DNA from: Ilyomonas sp964249755
GTDB taxonomy: Bacteria > Bacteroidota > Bacteroidia > Chitinophagales > Chitinophagaceae
Reading direction: 5' to 3'
NCBI GenBank assembly: GCA_964249755.1
Contig: CAXUDB010000001.1
Span: 186,001 to 250,000 of the forward strand
DNA length: 64,000 bases
The translations under genes were made by a program, and so were the position numbers. How positions within the stretch are numbered: the first letter of the stretch is position 1; the number at the start of each line of letters is the position of its first letter. The notes beneath the pieces are model-generated. The model was not told the DNA's origin. It searched no databases and saw nothing but the letters and a program-made list of their open reading frames with translations. Below, piece after piece: positions 24,638 through 34,062 of this stretch.

Positions 24638-26167
24638 ATGCAGCTTAGTCAACAAACTATATCATCGCTCGCATTGCACAGTTGGGTGCGCCTGCCGAAC
24701 AGCGGAGTATCTCAGCTACCTGAAAAGGTATTGCAGTTTGGTGCCGGTGTATTGCTGCGTGGACTGCCGGATTACTATATCAATGAAGCCAATAACCATG
24801 AGGTGTTCAATGGTCGCATTGTGGTAGTGAAATCTACCGGCCAAGGCAGCCGTGATGCTTTTGCGGAGCAGGATAATCTGTACACGCATTGCATTAAAGG
24901 TATTGAAAATGGAGAGGTGATGGAAAGCTATCTCATCAATGCTGCCATCAGCCGTGTTATCAATGCGAATAGTAACTGGCAGGAAGTATTAGAATGCGCG
25001 CATAACAATCAGTTGCAAATCATCACTTCCAACACCACAGAAGTTGGCATCACTCTGCAGGAAGAGGATAACATACAGGCTGCACCGCCGCAGTCTTTCC
25101 CGGGCAAACTATTGGCCTTTTTATATGAGCGTTACAAAGCATTCAATGGTAGCGAAGAGAGTGGCGTGGTCATTATTCCTACCGAACTGGTAACGGATAA
25201 TGCAAAGAAGCTAAAAGAGATTGTTTTAAGGCTTGCGCAATTAAATAAGCTGGGAGAACTTTTTATGAGTTGGCTGGTAAATGCTAACGATTGGTGCAAC
25301 TCATTAGTAGATAGAATTGTGCCCGGCGCCTTATCCGAAAAGGACATGCAAATGTTCGAACAATCATTTGGCTATACCGATGCGCTTGCTATAATGAGTG
25401 AGCCCTACAACCTGTGGGCGATAGAAATCCAAAGTGAACGGGCAAAGCAAAAGCTTTCTTTCAGCGAGGTTAATAAAGGCGTGATTCTTACGGATAACAT
25501 TGAGAAATACCGTGAACTGAAGTTGCGGCTGCTGAACGCAACGCACACCTTCAGCTGCGGGCTGGCATTCTTTTCCCGTTTTAGTGTGGTGAACGAAGCG
25601 ATGCAGAACGGAACCTTCCACCGCTTTATCAGCCATCTGGTGTACGAGGAAATCATCCCGTGTATCATTTCGGATGATATTTCAAACGAAGAGGCATCAG
25701 CTTTCGCTGGCAATGTATTAAACCGTTTTTCCAACCCGTTTATACAACATCAATGGCTGGCGATTTCGCTGCAATACACAGGCAAAATGAGGTCGCGCTG
25801 CGTGCCGTTAATCAATAAATACAATAGCCTTTCTTCCTCAGCGCAAACCTCCATGGCGCTTGGCTTTGCGGCTTATCTATTGTTTATGAAACCTGTAGAA
25901 TCACAGAACAATTCTTATTACGGCGAAAGAAAAGGCGAGCGCTATTTAATACAAGATGACGAAGCCGGATTCTTTTACTCATTGTGGCAAAAAGATAATA
26001 TAAAAGAGATCGTACCGGAGGCATTGGTTTACCTGTCTTTGCAGGATAACAAAGAAGACGCATCATCTCCGTTTGCAATCGCTGTTCTCTCTTTTTTACA
26101 ACAACTGATGCTGGGTATTCCTTTAGACGATGTGATAACTTTAGCCACCCGTAAAGCAACTGCATGA
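24638..26167 (+). CDS. uxaB: Tagaturonate reductase (altronate oxidoreductase)
   Basis: A 509-residue long-chain mannitol-dehydrogenase-family enzyme that reduces D-tagaturonate to D-altronate with NADH. N-terminal VLQFGAGVLLRGLPDYYINE is the Rossmann entry segment. SNTTEVGITL, then NDWCNSLVDRIVPG, LLNATHTFSCGLAF, YEEIIPCI and NRFSNPFIQHQWLAISL are the UxaB-type segments; the lysine/histidine region resembles E. coli UxaB (SNTTEAGI, CSTLVDRIV, RFRNPYIKHQ) more than UxuB or mannitol dehydrogenase. It starts the catabolic operon; its TGA overlaps the ATG of uxaC by four bases. Confidence 0.9.
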   Translation: MQLSQQTISSLALHSWVRLPNSGVSQLPEKVLQFGAGVLLRGLPDYYINEANNHEVFNGRIVVVKSTGQGSRDAFAEQDNLYTHCIKGIENGEVMESYLINAAISRVINANSNWQEVLECAHNNQLQIITSNTTEVGITLQEEDNIQAAPPQSFPGKLLAFLYERYKAFNGSEESGVVIIPTELVTDNAKKLKEIVLRLAQLNKLGELFMSWLVNANDWCNSLVDRIVPGALSEKDMQMFEQSFGYTDALAIMSEPYNLWAIEIQSERAKQKLSFSEVNKGVILTDNIEKYRELKLRLLNATHTFSCGLAFFSRFSVVNEAMQNGTFHRFISHLVYEEIIPCIISDDISNEEASAFAGNVLNRFSNPFIQHQWLAISLQYTGKMRSRCVPLINKYNSLSSSAQTSMALGFAAYLLFMKPVESQNNSYYGERKGERYLIQDDEAGFFYSLWQKDNIKEIVPEALVYLSLQDNKEDASSPFAIAVLSFLQQLMLGIPLDDVITLATRKATA

Positions 26168-27609
26168 AATCATTTTTAGATGACAATTTTTTACTTCACA
26201 GCCATACAGCGCAACAGTTGTATCACCGGTATGCAGCGTCTATGCCTATCATAGATTATCATTGCCATCTTTCGCCACAACAGATTGCCGGTGATGTGCA
26301 ATTTGAAAATCTTACGCAAGCCTGGCTCTACGGCGATCATTATAAATGGCGTGCGATGCGAACCAATGGCATTCCCGAAGAGTATTGCACCGGCAATAAA
26401 AGCGATTGGGAAAAGTTTGAGCAATGGGCGGCTACGGTTCCTTATACATTGCGCAATCCGCTTTACCACTGGACGCATTTAGAACTGCAACGATACTTTG
26501 ATGTACACCAGATACTGAACCCACAAACCGCACGAAAAATATATAATGAATGCGCTGAAAAAATGTGCACGCCGGAATATTCTGTTCGCAACCTGTTACG
26601 GCGCATGAATGTAAAAGTGATATGCACTACCGATGATCCGGTTGATAGTTTAGAGTACCACCAGGCAGTGAGGGAAGATGGCTTTGAAATTCTTGTCCTA
26701 CCTGCGTTTCGCCCCGATAAAGCCATGGACGTAAGCGATGCCGGCACATTCAATTCTTATATAGAAAAATTAGAAGCTGCCAGCCAGGTTTCTATTACTT
26801 CTTTTGCTCATTATCTCGATGCTTTGCGAAGCCGTCACGATTTTTTTGCAGAGAACGGTTGTTGCATCAGCGATCATGGTCTGGAAGAAATTTATACAGA
26901 AGAATTCAGCGAGGTCAATATTGTTTCTTTTTTTAATTCTTTGCGCAGCGGTAAGAATATTACAATGCAGCAGCAGCGTCAGTTTAAAAGCGCCATGCTG
27001 CTTCACTTCGCCGAATGGGATTGGGAGAAAGGCTGGGTGCAGCAATATCATCTGGGTGCGTTGCGCAATAATAATTCGCGGGCAATGCAAAAGCTGGGTG
27101 CCGATACCGGTTGGGATTCTATCGGCGACTTTTCAGGAACAAAATCACTGTCCTCTTTTCTTGATAAAATGGACAAACAAAACAAGCTGGCGAAAACCAT
27201 TTTATATAACCTTAACCCCGCTGATAATGAAGTGATGGCGACCATGATTGGCAACTTTAATGATGGCTCTGTAAGGGGCAAAATGCAATGGGGTTCGGCA
27301 TGGTGGTTTTTAGACCAGAAAGATGGAATGACAAAGCAACTGAATACGCTTTCTAATATGGGGCTGCTATCGTGTTTTGTGGGCATGCTTACCGATTCAA
27401 GAAGCTTTTTGTCTTACCCAAGACATGAGTATTTCAGACGTATTCTCTGCAACCTGTTTGGCGAAGAAATAGAGAACGGTGAGTTTCCCAACAACATGGA
27501 ATGGACCGGCAAAGTTGTTCAGGATATTTGCTACTACAACGCAGAAAACTATTTCTCTTTCAAAATAAAAACCAGCGCTGCAAAACCGGTTGTTGCCCCG
27601 CATGAATAA
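26164..27609 (+). CDS. uxaC: Glucuronate/galacturonate isomerase
   Basis: A 481-residue amidohydrolase-superfamily isomerase that converts galacturonate to tagaturonate and glucuronate to fructuronate. Key features are IIDYHCHLSPQQIAGDVQF near the N terminus (metal-site histidines), WRAMRTNGIPEEYCTG, KVICTTDDPVDSLEYH in the middle (conserved Thr-Asp-Asp-Pro) and MLTDSRSFLSYPRHEYFRRI near the C terminus. Length is standard for UxaC. It overlaps uxaB by ATGA and overlaps kdgK by eight bases, a translationally coupled arrangement. Confidence 0.95.
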   Translation: MKSFLDDNFLLHSHTAQQLYHRYAASMPIIDYHCHLSPQQIAGDVQFENLTQAWLYGDHYKWRAMRTNGIPEEYCTGNKSDWEKFEQWAATVPYTLRNPLYHWTHLELQRYFDVHQILNPQTARKIYNECAEKMCTPEYSVRNLLRRMNVKVICTTDDPVDSLEYHQAVREDGFEILVLPAFRPDKAMDVSDAGTFNSYIEKLEAASQVSITSFAHYLDALRSRHDFFAENGCCISDHGLEEIYTEEFSEVNIVSFFNSLRSGKNITMQQQRQFKSAMLLHFAEWDWEKGWVQQYHLGALRNNNSRAMQKLGADTGWDSIGDFSGTKSLSSFLDKMDKQNKLAKTILYNLNPADNEVMATMIGNFNDGSVRGKMQWGSAWWFLDQKDGMTKQLNTLSNMGLLSCFVGMLTDSRSFLSYPRHEYFRRILCNLFGEEIENGEFPNNMEWTGKVVQDICYYNAENYFSFKIKTSAAKPVVAPHE

Positions 27610-28624
27610 AGTTGTTTGTTTAGGAGAATTACTGCTGCGGTTATCGCCTGATACCGATGGAAACTGGATAAACTCCGGTGCTATGCCCGTGTATATCGGT
27701 GGCGCAGAACTCAATGTGGCAACAGCTTTGGCGAATTGGAAGATGCCGGTAAAATATGTTACAGCTCTGCCTCACAATCTGCTGTCGCAACACCTGCATA
27801 ATTACTTACAAGGGAAAGGAATTGATGATAGCAGCATCCATCACAGTGGCAACCGCATTGGTACGTATTACATGCCTCACGGCAGCGATCTAAAAGGCGC
27901 TGCCGTAATTTATGACCGTGCTCATTCTGCCTTTGCGGAGCTGCAACCGGGAACTATAAACTGGGAGGAAATATTACACGATGCAAGCTGGCTTCACTTC
28001 AGCGCTATCACACCAGCATTGGGCGAAAACTTAGTGCAGGTTTGCAGAGAAGCGTTAGAAATAGCAACGGCAAAAGGCATTACCATCTCGGTAGATTTAA
28101 ATTACCGTTCGAAGCTCTGGCGATGGGGGAAAAAGCCTGCTGAAGTGATGCCACAACTGGTAGAATACTGTCATGTTATCATGGGTAACATCTGGAGCGC
28201 AGAAGCTTTGCTTGGTATCCCCTGTGATGCGGACATTCATGCAAAAGGAAGGCGGCAAGATTATCTTCAGCACGCTTTGCAAACGGCGCATCAAATTCTC
28301 AATACATACAAGCAAAGCAGGATAATCGCACAAACGTTTCGCTTTGATGAAGGAAGCGGCATCCGTTATTATGGCGCCATTGATAACGGCAAAGAGCAGA
28401 TAGTTTCTTCAGAACTGCGTAGCGAAAATATAGTTGATAAAGCCGGCAGTGGTGACTGCTTTATGGCGGGTTTGATTTATAGTTTGCAACAAAATTTTTC
28501 TCTGCAAAACATAGTTGATTTTGCTGCCGCTGCCGCTTTTGGCAAACTGCATGAAAGGGGTGACAGCACAAAGCAGACGGTGCACGATGTAGAAGCGATC
28601 ATTCATCAATACATAGATAAATGA
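27602..28624 (+). CDS. kdgK: 2-dehydro-3-deoxygluconate (KDG) kinase, PfkB family
   Basis: A 340-residue ribokinase-family sugar kinase starting at the ATG at 27602 (MNKVVCLGELLLRLSP), which lies inside the end of uxaC. GGAELNVATALANWK is the N-terminal substrate motif. DKAGSGDCFMAGLIYSL near residue 280 is the PfkB anion-hole/catalytic Asp motif, with Ser in place of the commoner Ala. The neighbours, uxaC upstream and eda downstream, make KDG the obvious substrate, giving KDPG. Its stop overlaps the eda start by ATGA. Confidence 0.9.
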   Translation: MNKVVCLGELLLRLSPDTDGNWINSGAMPVYIGGAELNVATALANWKMPVKYVTALPHNLLSQHLHNYLQGKGIDDSSIHHSGNRIGTYYMPHGSDLKGAAVIYDRAHSAFAELQPGTINWEEILHDASWLHFSAITPALGENLVQVCREALEIATAKGITISVDLNYRSKLWRWGKKPAEVMPQLVEYCHVIMGNIWSAEALLGIPCDADIHAKGRRQDYLQHALQTAHQILNTYKQSRIIAQTFRFDEGSGIRYYGAIDNGKEQIVSSELRSENIVDKAGSGDCFMAGLIYSLQQNFSLQNIVDFAAAAAFGKLHERGDSTKQTVHDVEAIIHQYIDK

Positions 28625-29274
28625 ATAACGACATCATAGCCATCATACAGGAGCAAGGTGTTCTTCCCTTGTATTATGAAGATGACAAAGAAACGTCTGT
28701 AGAAGTGCTGAAAGCCTTGTCCCGTGCGGGTATCAGTGCAGTAGAATATACAAACCGTGGCAGTTATGCCTACGAAAATTTTAAGAAGATGAAAGCGGTT
28801 TGTCAAGAAGAATTACCCGCTATGAAGCTCGGCATCGGCACTATCAAAACGGCGGAAGATGCGAAGCGGTTTGCGGTTGCCGGAGCCGATTTTATCATCT
28901 GCCCCGGCATAGTTCCTTCTATTACTGAAGCGGCAAAAGAATATGGCATTCCGTGGATACCTGGCTGCTTAACGCCTACCGAAATCATCCTCGCTGAACA
29001 GTGCGGCGCAAAGCTGGTAAAGCTGTTTCCGGGTAATTTGTTAGGTGCTTCTTATGTGTCTTCCATCAAAGATATTTTTCCGGAATTACTGTTCATGCCC
29101 ACCGGTGGTGTAGAGATAACCGAAGAGAACATTAGCGGGTGGTTCAAAGCCGGTGTTTGCGCAGTTGGATTGGGCAGTAAAGTCATCAGCAAACAATTAT
29201 TGCAAACAAAAGATTATACAACGATTGAACAAAAAGGGCGAGAAGCCTTAGAGATGGTAAAGCGGTTGCGATGA
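28621..29274 (+). CDS. eda: KDPG aldolase (2-dehydro-3-deoxyphosphogluconate aldolase)
   Basis: A 217-residue class I aldolase that splits KDPG into pyruvate and glyceraldehyde-3-phosphate. The catalytic Glu is in VEYTNRG (about residue 43), the Schiff-base lysine is Lys134 in KLVKLFPGN, and FMPTGGVEITEENISGWFKA is the phosphate-binding region. IQEQGVLPLYYEDD is slightly longer than the usual V-P-V/L-I segment. It is the last gene of the overlapping operon uxaB-uxaC-kdgK-eda. Confidence 0.93.
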   Translation: MNNDIIAIIQEQGVLPLYYEDDKETSVEVLKALSRAGISAVEYTNRGSYAYENFKKMKAVCQEELPAMKLGIGTIKTAEDAKRFAVAGADFIICPGIVPSITEAAKEYGIPWIPGCLTPTEIILAEQCGAKLVKLFPGNLLGASYVSSIKDIFPELLFMPTGGVEITEENISGWFKAGVCAVGLGSKVISKQLLQTKDYTTIEQKGREALEMVKRLR

Positions 29275-29473
29275 ACGCCAGCGTGTTGCCATCACTGCAA
29301 AGCACGAAGCAATCTATGCTGTACAGAACATCGGGTTTGTAAGCAAATTTTCTGATTCGTTCCTTTATAACAGCATTGCTTGCAACTCACAAACAGGCTT
29401 CAGCGCAGTCCACAGATTGATTCGCTTCGCTTTCAATAACGGCATAAATTCCATATTTTTTTACAGCTAACGA

Positions 29474-30799
29474 ATGAAAGAAGCCAATAGCCATATAACA
29501 ACAGCACAAACACCAGCAGGCAATTACCGCTGGACAATTTGTGCACTCATCTTTTTCGCCACCACTATCAATTACCTCGACAGGGCAGTCATTAGCTTGC
29601 TAAAAGCAGACCTTGAAAAAGTATTCAATTGGTCGGAGGAAGATTACGCCAACATTGTTATCGCGTTTCAGGTATCATATGCAATCGGTCTTTTGGCAGC
29701 GGGAAGGTTGATAGATAAGATCGGAACCCGCGTTGGCTACGGCATTTCTATCGCATTGTGGAGCATTGCCTGCGCCGCGCACGCCTTAGTTACCGGCACG
29801 GCAGGCTTCATGGCAGCGCGTTCTTTTCTTGGCATCACCGAAGCCGGTAATTTTCCGTCTGCCATTAAAACGGTAGCCGAATGGTTTCCTAAAAAAGAAC
29901 GGGCTTTGGCCACCGGCATTTTTAATTCAGGTGCCAACATGGGAGCCGTTCTTGCGCCGCTCATCGTGCCGCTGATTGCAGGATTGTATGGCTGGCAGTG
30001 GGCATTTATCGCCACCGGCGCTATGGGCTTCGTATGGCTGATTATTTGGTGGCTGGTATATAAACTTCCTCACCAACACCAGCGCATAAGTCAATCGGAA
30101 TATAACTACATACACAGCGACAGGGAGGAACAAACGGAAGCCGCCGAGTCGCGTTCAAAGCTAAGCTGGTGGCGGCTTCTCACCTTCCGGCAAACCTGGG
30201 CTTATGTGCTGGGCAAATTCCTGACCGACCCCATCTGGTGGTTCTATTTATTCTGGCTGCCTGCATTTTTAAAAGCGCAGTATGGCTTAGTAGGTACTGC
30301 TGTATCGCTTCCCGTGGCTTGCGTGTATGTTATGGCAGCAATTGGTAGCATTGGCGGCGGCTGGTTGCCCCTGCGTTTTATTAAAAAGGACTGGACGGTC
30401 TTCCGCGCGCGAAAAACCTGCATGCTGCTGTATGCCTTGTGTGCGTTACCGGTGATGACGGCACAATACTTTGGTAGTATAAACATCTGGTTGGCGGTTA
30501 TCATCATTGGTTTTGCTGCTTCGGCGCACCAGGCATGGAGTGCCAATATTTATACTACCGTAAGTGATGCTTTTCCGAAGGCGGCGGTTGCCAGCGTCAC
30601 CGGTATTGGCGGGATGGCAGGTGCATCAGGTGGCATCCTGATAGCAGCCTTGGCAGGCAAATTATTTGAGCATTATAAAGCTTTGGGCACGTTGGAAACG
30701 GGTTATTTTATTATGTTCTTCATCTGCGGACTGGCCTACATTGTTGCATGGTTGCTGATGCATTTATTGGTGCCGGTGATGAAGCCGATAGAAGTATAA
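29474..30799 (+). CDS. exuT: MFS hexuronate transporter (ExuT-like)
   Basis: A 441-residue inner-membrane major facilitator of the anion:cation symporter family with twelve membrane segments. TINYLDRAVISLLKADLEK after the first helix is the ACS-family signature. GRLIDKIGTRVGYGISIALW is the MFS loop 2-3 motif, and EAGNFPSAIKTVAEWFPKKE is typical of ExuT and related hexuronate or hexonate carriers. It would import galacturonate or glucuronate with protons. The gene lies 199 bases after eda, so it may have its own promoter; a weak GCAATCTATGC match to the operator core is in that gap. Confidence 0.87.
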   Translation: MKEANSHITTAQTPAGNYRWTICALIFFATTINYLDRAVISLLKADLEKVFNWSEEDYANIVIAFQVSYAIGLLAAGRLIDKIGTRVGYGISIALWSIACAAHALVTGTAGFMAARSFLGITEAGNFPSAIKTVAEWFPKKERALATGIFNSGANMGAVLAPLIVPLIAGLYGWQWAFIATGAMGFVWLIIWWLVYKLPHQHQRISQSEYNYIHSDREEQTEAAESRSKLSWWRLLTFRQTWAYVLGKFLTDPIWWFYLFWLPAFLKAQYGLVGTAVSLPVACVYVMAAIGSIGGGWLPLRFIKKDWTVFRARKTCMLLYALCALPVMTAQYFGSINIWLAVIIIGFAASAHQAWSANIYTTVSDAFPKAAVASVTGIGGMAGASGGILIAALAGKLFEHYKALGTLETGYFIMFFICGLAYIVAWLLMHLLVPVMKPIEV

Positions 30800-30913
30800 A
30801 TTGAGTGCACAGGCTGCAACGATACTTACCGGAGTTACAAACTCCTGGTTCATAATGGCTGTTATCTGTATTCTTTATTTTATAATCATGACAATAAAAT
30901 CATCAATCATTTT

Positions 30914-32911
30914 ATGAAAATCAAATCCATTTGTTTGTTTGCCGCTTTATTTTTCATCTGCCTGGCGCAGGCGCAGAAAGCAAAAACATTTTCTATTTCC
31001 TCTCCCGATGGCACTATTAAATGTACTGTCAATGCGGGCATGCAGCTTACCTGGTCAGTTTCTTCAGGAAGTCAGATAGTGCTGTCGCCTTCTGTTGCCG
31101 CTTTGCATTTAGGAAGTGGCGAAGTGCTGGGTGAAAATGCAGTTGTCACTTCTTCCAAAACAAGCCATTACAACAAAAACATAGCTGCGGTTTTTTATAA
31201 AAAAGATACGGTGGAAAACAACTGTAACGAACTGACACTAACGTGCAAAGGCAGCTGGGGTATCGCTTTCAGGGCATACAATGATGGTGTGGCATACCGC
31301 TTCTTTACCAATAAAAAGGATAGTGTAATTGTGCAGTCGGAAGATGCTCATTTTGCTTTCGATAAAGACTATACTTCCTTTTTGCCATATGCAAACGACC
31401 CGCGTGATGGTAAAGATTTTTTTCAGACTTCGTTTGAAGCTTTATATCAGGAGCGTAAGTTGTCTGAACAATTACCAAATGACAGTCTTGCATTTTTGCC
31501 GGTGTTGATTGACCTTGGCAATAACAAAAAGGCAGTGATAACGGAAGCCAATCTTGAGAACTATCCCGGCATGTATATGAGCAAGGATGCAAGCAACGCG
31601 CAATCGCTGCAAGGTCGCTTTGCGCCTTACCCAACCGCGTTTAAAAATGGAGGTTACCACAACATCAACTACGTGGTAACAAAGCGCGATAACTACATTG
31701 CAAAAACAAAAGGTATTAATACTTTTCCCTGGCGGGTTCTTATTGTTTCCAACAGTGATAAAGAGCTTGCTAATAACGATATGATTTACCGGCTTGCAGA
31801 GCCGTTGCGCCTTGCTGACCTGTCGTGGATAAAACCCGGTAAAGTGGCTTGGGACTGGTGGAGCGACTGGAACATTTCGCACGTAGACTTTAAAGCAGGC
31901 ATCAATACAGAAACTTACAAATATTACATTGATTTTGCGGCTGCCAACGGCCTCGAATACATCGTTATAGATGAAGGCTGGAGCAATGATTCAGATTTGC
32001 TGGACACCCAATCAGCACTGGATTTGAAGGCGGTAGTTGATTACGGGAAAGAAAAGAACGTAGGTGTTATTTTATGGTCAACCTGGTTTGCAGCAATGAA
32101 GGGTTTGGATAATGCATTCGCCCATTACTCCAACATGGGCATCAAAGGTTTTAAGATAGACTTTCTTGATCGTGACGACCAGATAATGACGAATAGCACG
32201 TACCTTATTGCTGCCAAAGCAGCACAGCATCATTTGCTGGTAGATTTTCATGGCATGTATAAGCCCGATGGCTTGCAGCATACCTATCCAAACGTCATCA
32301 ATTTCGAAGGTGTGCGGGGCATGGAAAATGTAAAGTGGTCGCCTTACACCAACGTGCCGCGCTATGATGTTACCATACCTTTTATCCGCATGTTGGCAGG
32401 CCCGATGGATTACACACCTGGTGCTATGCGCAATGCAACGAAAGCTACGTTTCATCCCTTAGGTTCTTTACCCATGAGCCAGGGTACACGCTGCCACCAA
32501 CTGGCGATGTATACCGTGTTTGAAGCGCCGCTGCAGATGCTCTCCGACAATCCTACGGCTTATATGAAAGAGCAGGAATGCACCGATTTTATTGCTAAAG
32601 TTCCTACTACGTTTAATGAAACGGTAGCGCTGGATGGCAAGGTGGGCGAATATGTTGTGATTGCCCGCCGCAAAGGCGATATCTGGTTTATGGGTGCGAT
32701 GAATAATTGGGAAGCAAGGGATGTTACGATTGATGTCTCATTTCTAAAAAACAGTAGTTATAAAGCGCAGATATTTCAGGATGGTATGAATGCAGACCGC
32801 GATGCCACTGATTATAAAATGACGGTTCAATCGGTGAAGACCGGAAATAAAATAACAGTTCATTTGGCGCCGGGCGGCGGCTGGACGGCCAGGCTGGATC
32901 CGGAAAAATAA
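30914..32911 (+). CDS. Glycoside hydrolase family 97, retaining-type
   Basis: A 665-residue secreted or periplasmic alpha-glycosidase with signal peptide (MKIKSICLFAALFFICLAQA). An N-terminal beta-super-sandwich (about 25-285) is followed by a (beta/alpha)8 barrel and a small C-terminal domain. GFKIDFLDRDDQ places Asp416 where the nucleophile of retaining GH97 enzymes (alpha-galactosidase-like BtGH97b group) lies. The inverting SusB-type glutamates are not evident in that context. DFHGMYKPDGLQHTYPNVIN and EGVRGMENVKW are other GH97 hallmarks. In this locus it probably removes an alpha-linked side sugar from a uronate-containing glycan. Confidence 0.88.
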   Translation: MKIKSICLFAALFFICLAQAQKAKTFSISSPDGTIKCTVNAGMQLTWSVSSGSQIVLSPSVAALHLGSGEVLGENAVVTSSKTSHYNKNIAAVFYKKDTVENNCNELTLTCKGSWGIAFRAYNDGVAYRFFTNKKDSVIVQSEDAHFAFDKDYTSFLPYANDPRDGKDFFQTSFEALYQERKLSEQLPNDSLAFLPVLIDLGNNKKAVITEANLENYPGMYMSKDASNAQSLQGRFAPYPTAFKNGGYHNINYVVTKRDNYIAKTKGINTFPWRVLIVSNSDKELANNDMIYRLAEPLRLADLSWIKPGKVAWDWWSDWNISHVDFKAGINTETYKYYIDFAAANGLEYIVIDEGWSNDSDLLDTQSALDLKAVVDYGKEKNVGVILWSTWFAAMKGLDNAFAHYSNMGIKGFKIDFLDRDDQIMTNSTYLIAAKAAQHHLLVDFHGMYKPDGLQHTYPNVINFEGVRGMENVKWSPYTNVPRYDVTIPFIRMLAGPMDYTPGAMRNATKATFHPLGSLPMSQGTRCHQLAMYTVFEAPLQMLSDNPTAYMKEQECTDFIAKVPTTFNETVALDGKVGEYVVIARRKGDIWFMGAMNNWEARDVTIDVSFLKNSSYKAQIFQDGMNADRDATDYKMTVQSVKTGNKITVHLAPGGGWTARLDPEK

Positions 32912-33013
32912 GCTTTTATTAAACGGATAGCTTTAACCACAGAGAGGTCTGGAATTACGCAGAGATAAGATTACATGGAATGGGATAAATTCTTAATGGC
33001 GAAAGCACCAAAA

Positions 33014-33044
33014 TAAAAAGCCGTCCCTGAAAAGAGACGGCTTT
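33014..33044 (-). terminator. Terminator of the Bax-inhibitor-1 family gene
   Basis: AAAGCCGTC (33017-33025) and GACGGCTTT (33036-33044) make a 9-bp stem. Read on the minus strand it ends in TTTTTATTTT, fitting the gene that ends at 33068. Confidence 0.75.
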
Positions 33045-33067
33045 CATGTATGAACAAAAATTTCTTT

Positions 33068-33838
33068 TTAATTCCGGCTGCTTGCCAAACGGCTTAACAG
33101 TTTTAAAACTTCAATATACAGCCAAACCATAGTAACCAATAAGCCCCAGGCACAATACCATTCCATGTGTTTCGGTGCACCACTGTCAGCTCCTACTTCA
33201 ATCTGTTCAAAATCCAATATCAAAGTCAGCGAAGCAATAGCTACCACAAAAATACTGATACCAATACCCAGCGGGCTGCTATCGGTGATACTCATAAAAG
33301 ACATATGTACACCAAACGCAGATAACAGGAGTGTAACAAGATAAAACATGCCAATGCCTAATACTGAAGACAGGATAATAGACTTAAATTTTTGTGTAGG
33401 CCGAATGATGCGAAAGTTATATAACAGGAACATTGCCAGCGCAACACCGAAGGTTAAGCCAACCGCTGTAAGCACAAGGTTGGGATATTTCTCTTCAAAC
33501 ATACCATTTACAATGGCAGACAAAGCGCCAATAACAAAACCTTCCAGCAAGCCGTAAGCCGGCGCCAGATACTTAGCCAGTGTGGGTTTGAACGAAACTA
33601 CAAGACCGGTAACCAAACCACCAATCAAACCCACCCACAACATCGTGGTCATGCTGCCTAATTTGCCGTGGTCATATAAGTTCCAGGTATAAGCAGCACC
33701 AGCAATTACCATAATCATTAAAAAACCAAACTTGGTGATGGCGCCTCTTACGGTCATTACACCAGATTCCGTCGTATCAATAGAACGGTCGAAAATTTTT
33801 TGGGACAACGTCGGGTTGCCCGATTGAAACAAAGCCAT
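33068..33838 (-). CDS. Bax inhibitor-1 / YccA family membrane protein
   Basis: A 256-residue inner-membrane protein with seven predicted helices. The N-terminal 20 residues are soluble (FQSGNPTLSQKIFDRS). Membrane stretches such as FLMIMVIAGAAYTW, MLWVGLIGGLVTGLVVSF, YGLLEGFVIGALSAIV, GLTFGVALAMFLLYNF and GIGISIFVVAIASLTLILDF follow. The C-terminal EQIEVGADSGAPKHMEWYCA with the acidic D-x-E region is typical of the family. Bacterial members of this shape are often annotated YccA-like or DUF4870-like transporters. Function is uncertain; calcium or proton leak has been shown for some members. Confidence 0.9.
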   Translation of the reverse strand: MALFQSGNPTLSQKIFDRSIDTTESGVMTVRGAITKFGFLMIMVIAGAAYTWNLYDHGKLGSMTTMLWVGLIGGLVTGLVVSFKPTLAKYLAPAYGLLEGFVIGALSAIVNGMFEEKYPNLVLTAVGLTFGVALAMFLLYNFRIIRPTQKFKSIILSSVLGIGMFYLVTLLLSAFGVHMSFMSITDSSPLGIGISIFVVAIASLTLILDFEQIEVGADSGAPKHMEWYCAWGLLVTMVWLYIEVLKLLSRLASSRN

Positions 33839-34045
33839 AGTAGTTCTGAATTTTTATTTTTCAGTGAATAAAAGTAAGCCACAAAGATGGATGTTTTGAT
33901 TAAAGAATTGATAATAGTTGCGGGCAAAATTTCTTCCATAAAAGGCAAAAATTGGCATAGGCAGAAATTGAGTCATTGGAAAATACTTCGTCCGTATCAT
34001 ACATTTATAACTAAAATGATTAGCATTATATCTCTCATTCTGAAA

Positions 34046-34053
34046 TATATTTG
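34046..34053 (+). promoter_or_regulatory. Bacteroidota -7 box for uvrA
   Basis: TATATTTG matches TAnnTTTG exactly and ends nine bases before the uvrA ATG, so the leader would be only a few bases. Confidence 0.65.
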
Positions 34054-34062
34054 CCGCCACCT

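Noticed and set aside
29275..29473. A riboswitch or sRNA in the eda-exuT gap
   Set aside because: No conserved stem or terminator is evident; only a weak partial operator match is present.
32930..32990. ACCACAGAGAGGTC...GCAGAGATAAGATTAC after the GH97 gene as another AACACGG element
   Set aside because: Only scattered words match the element next to nth; the alignment is too weak to call a copy.
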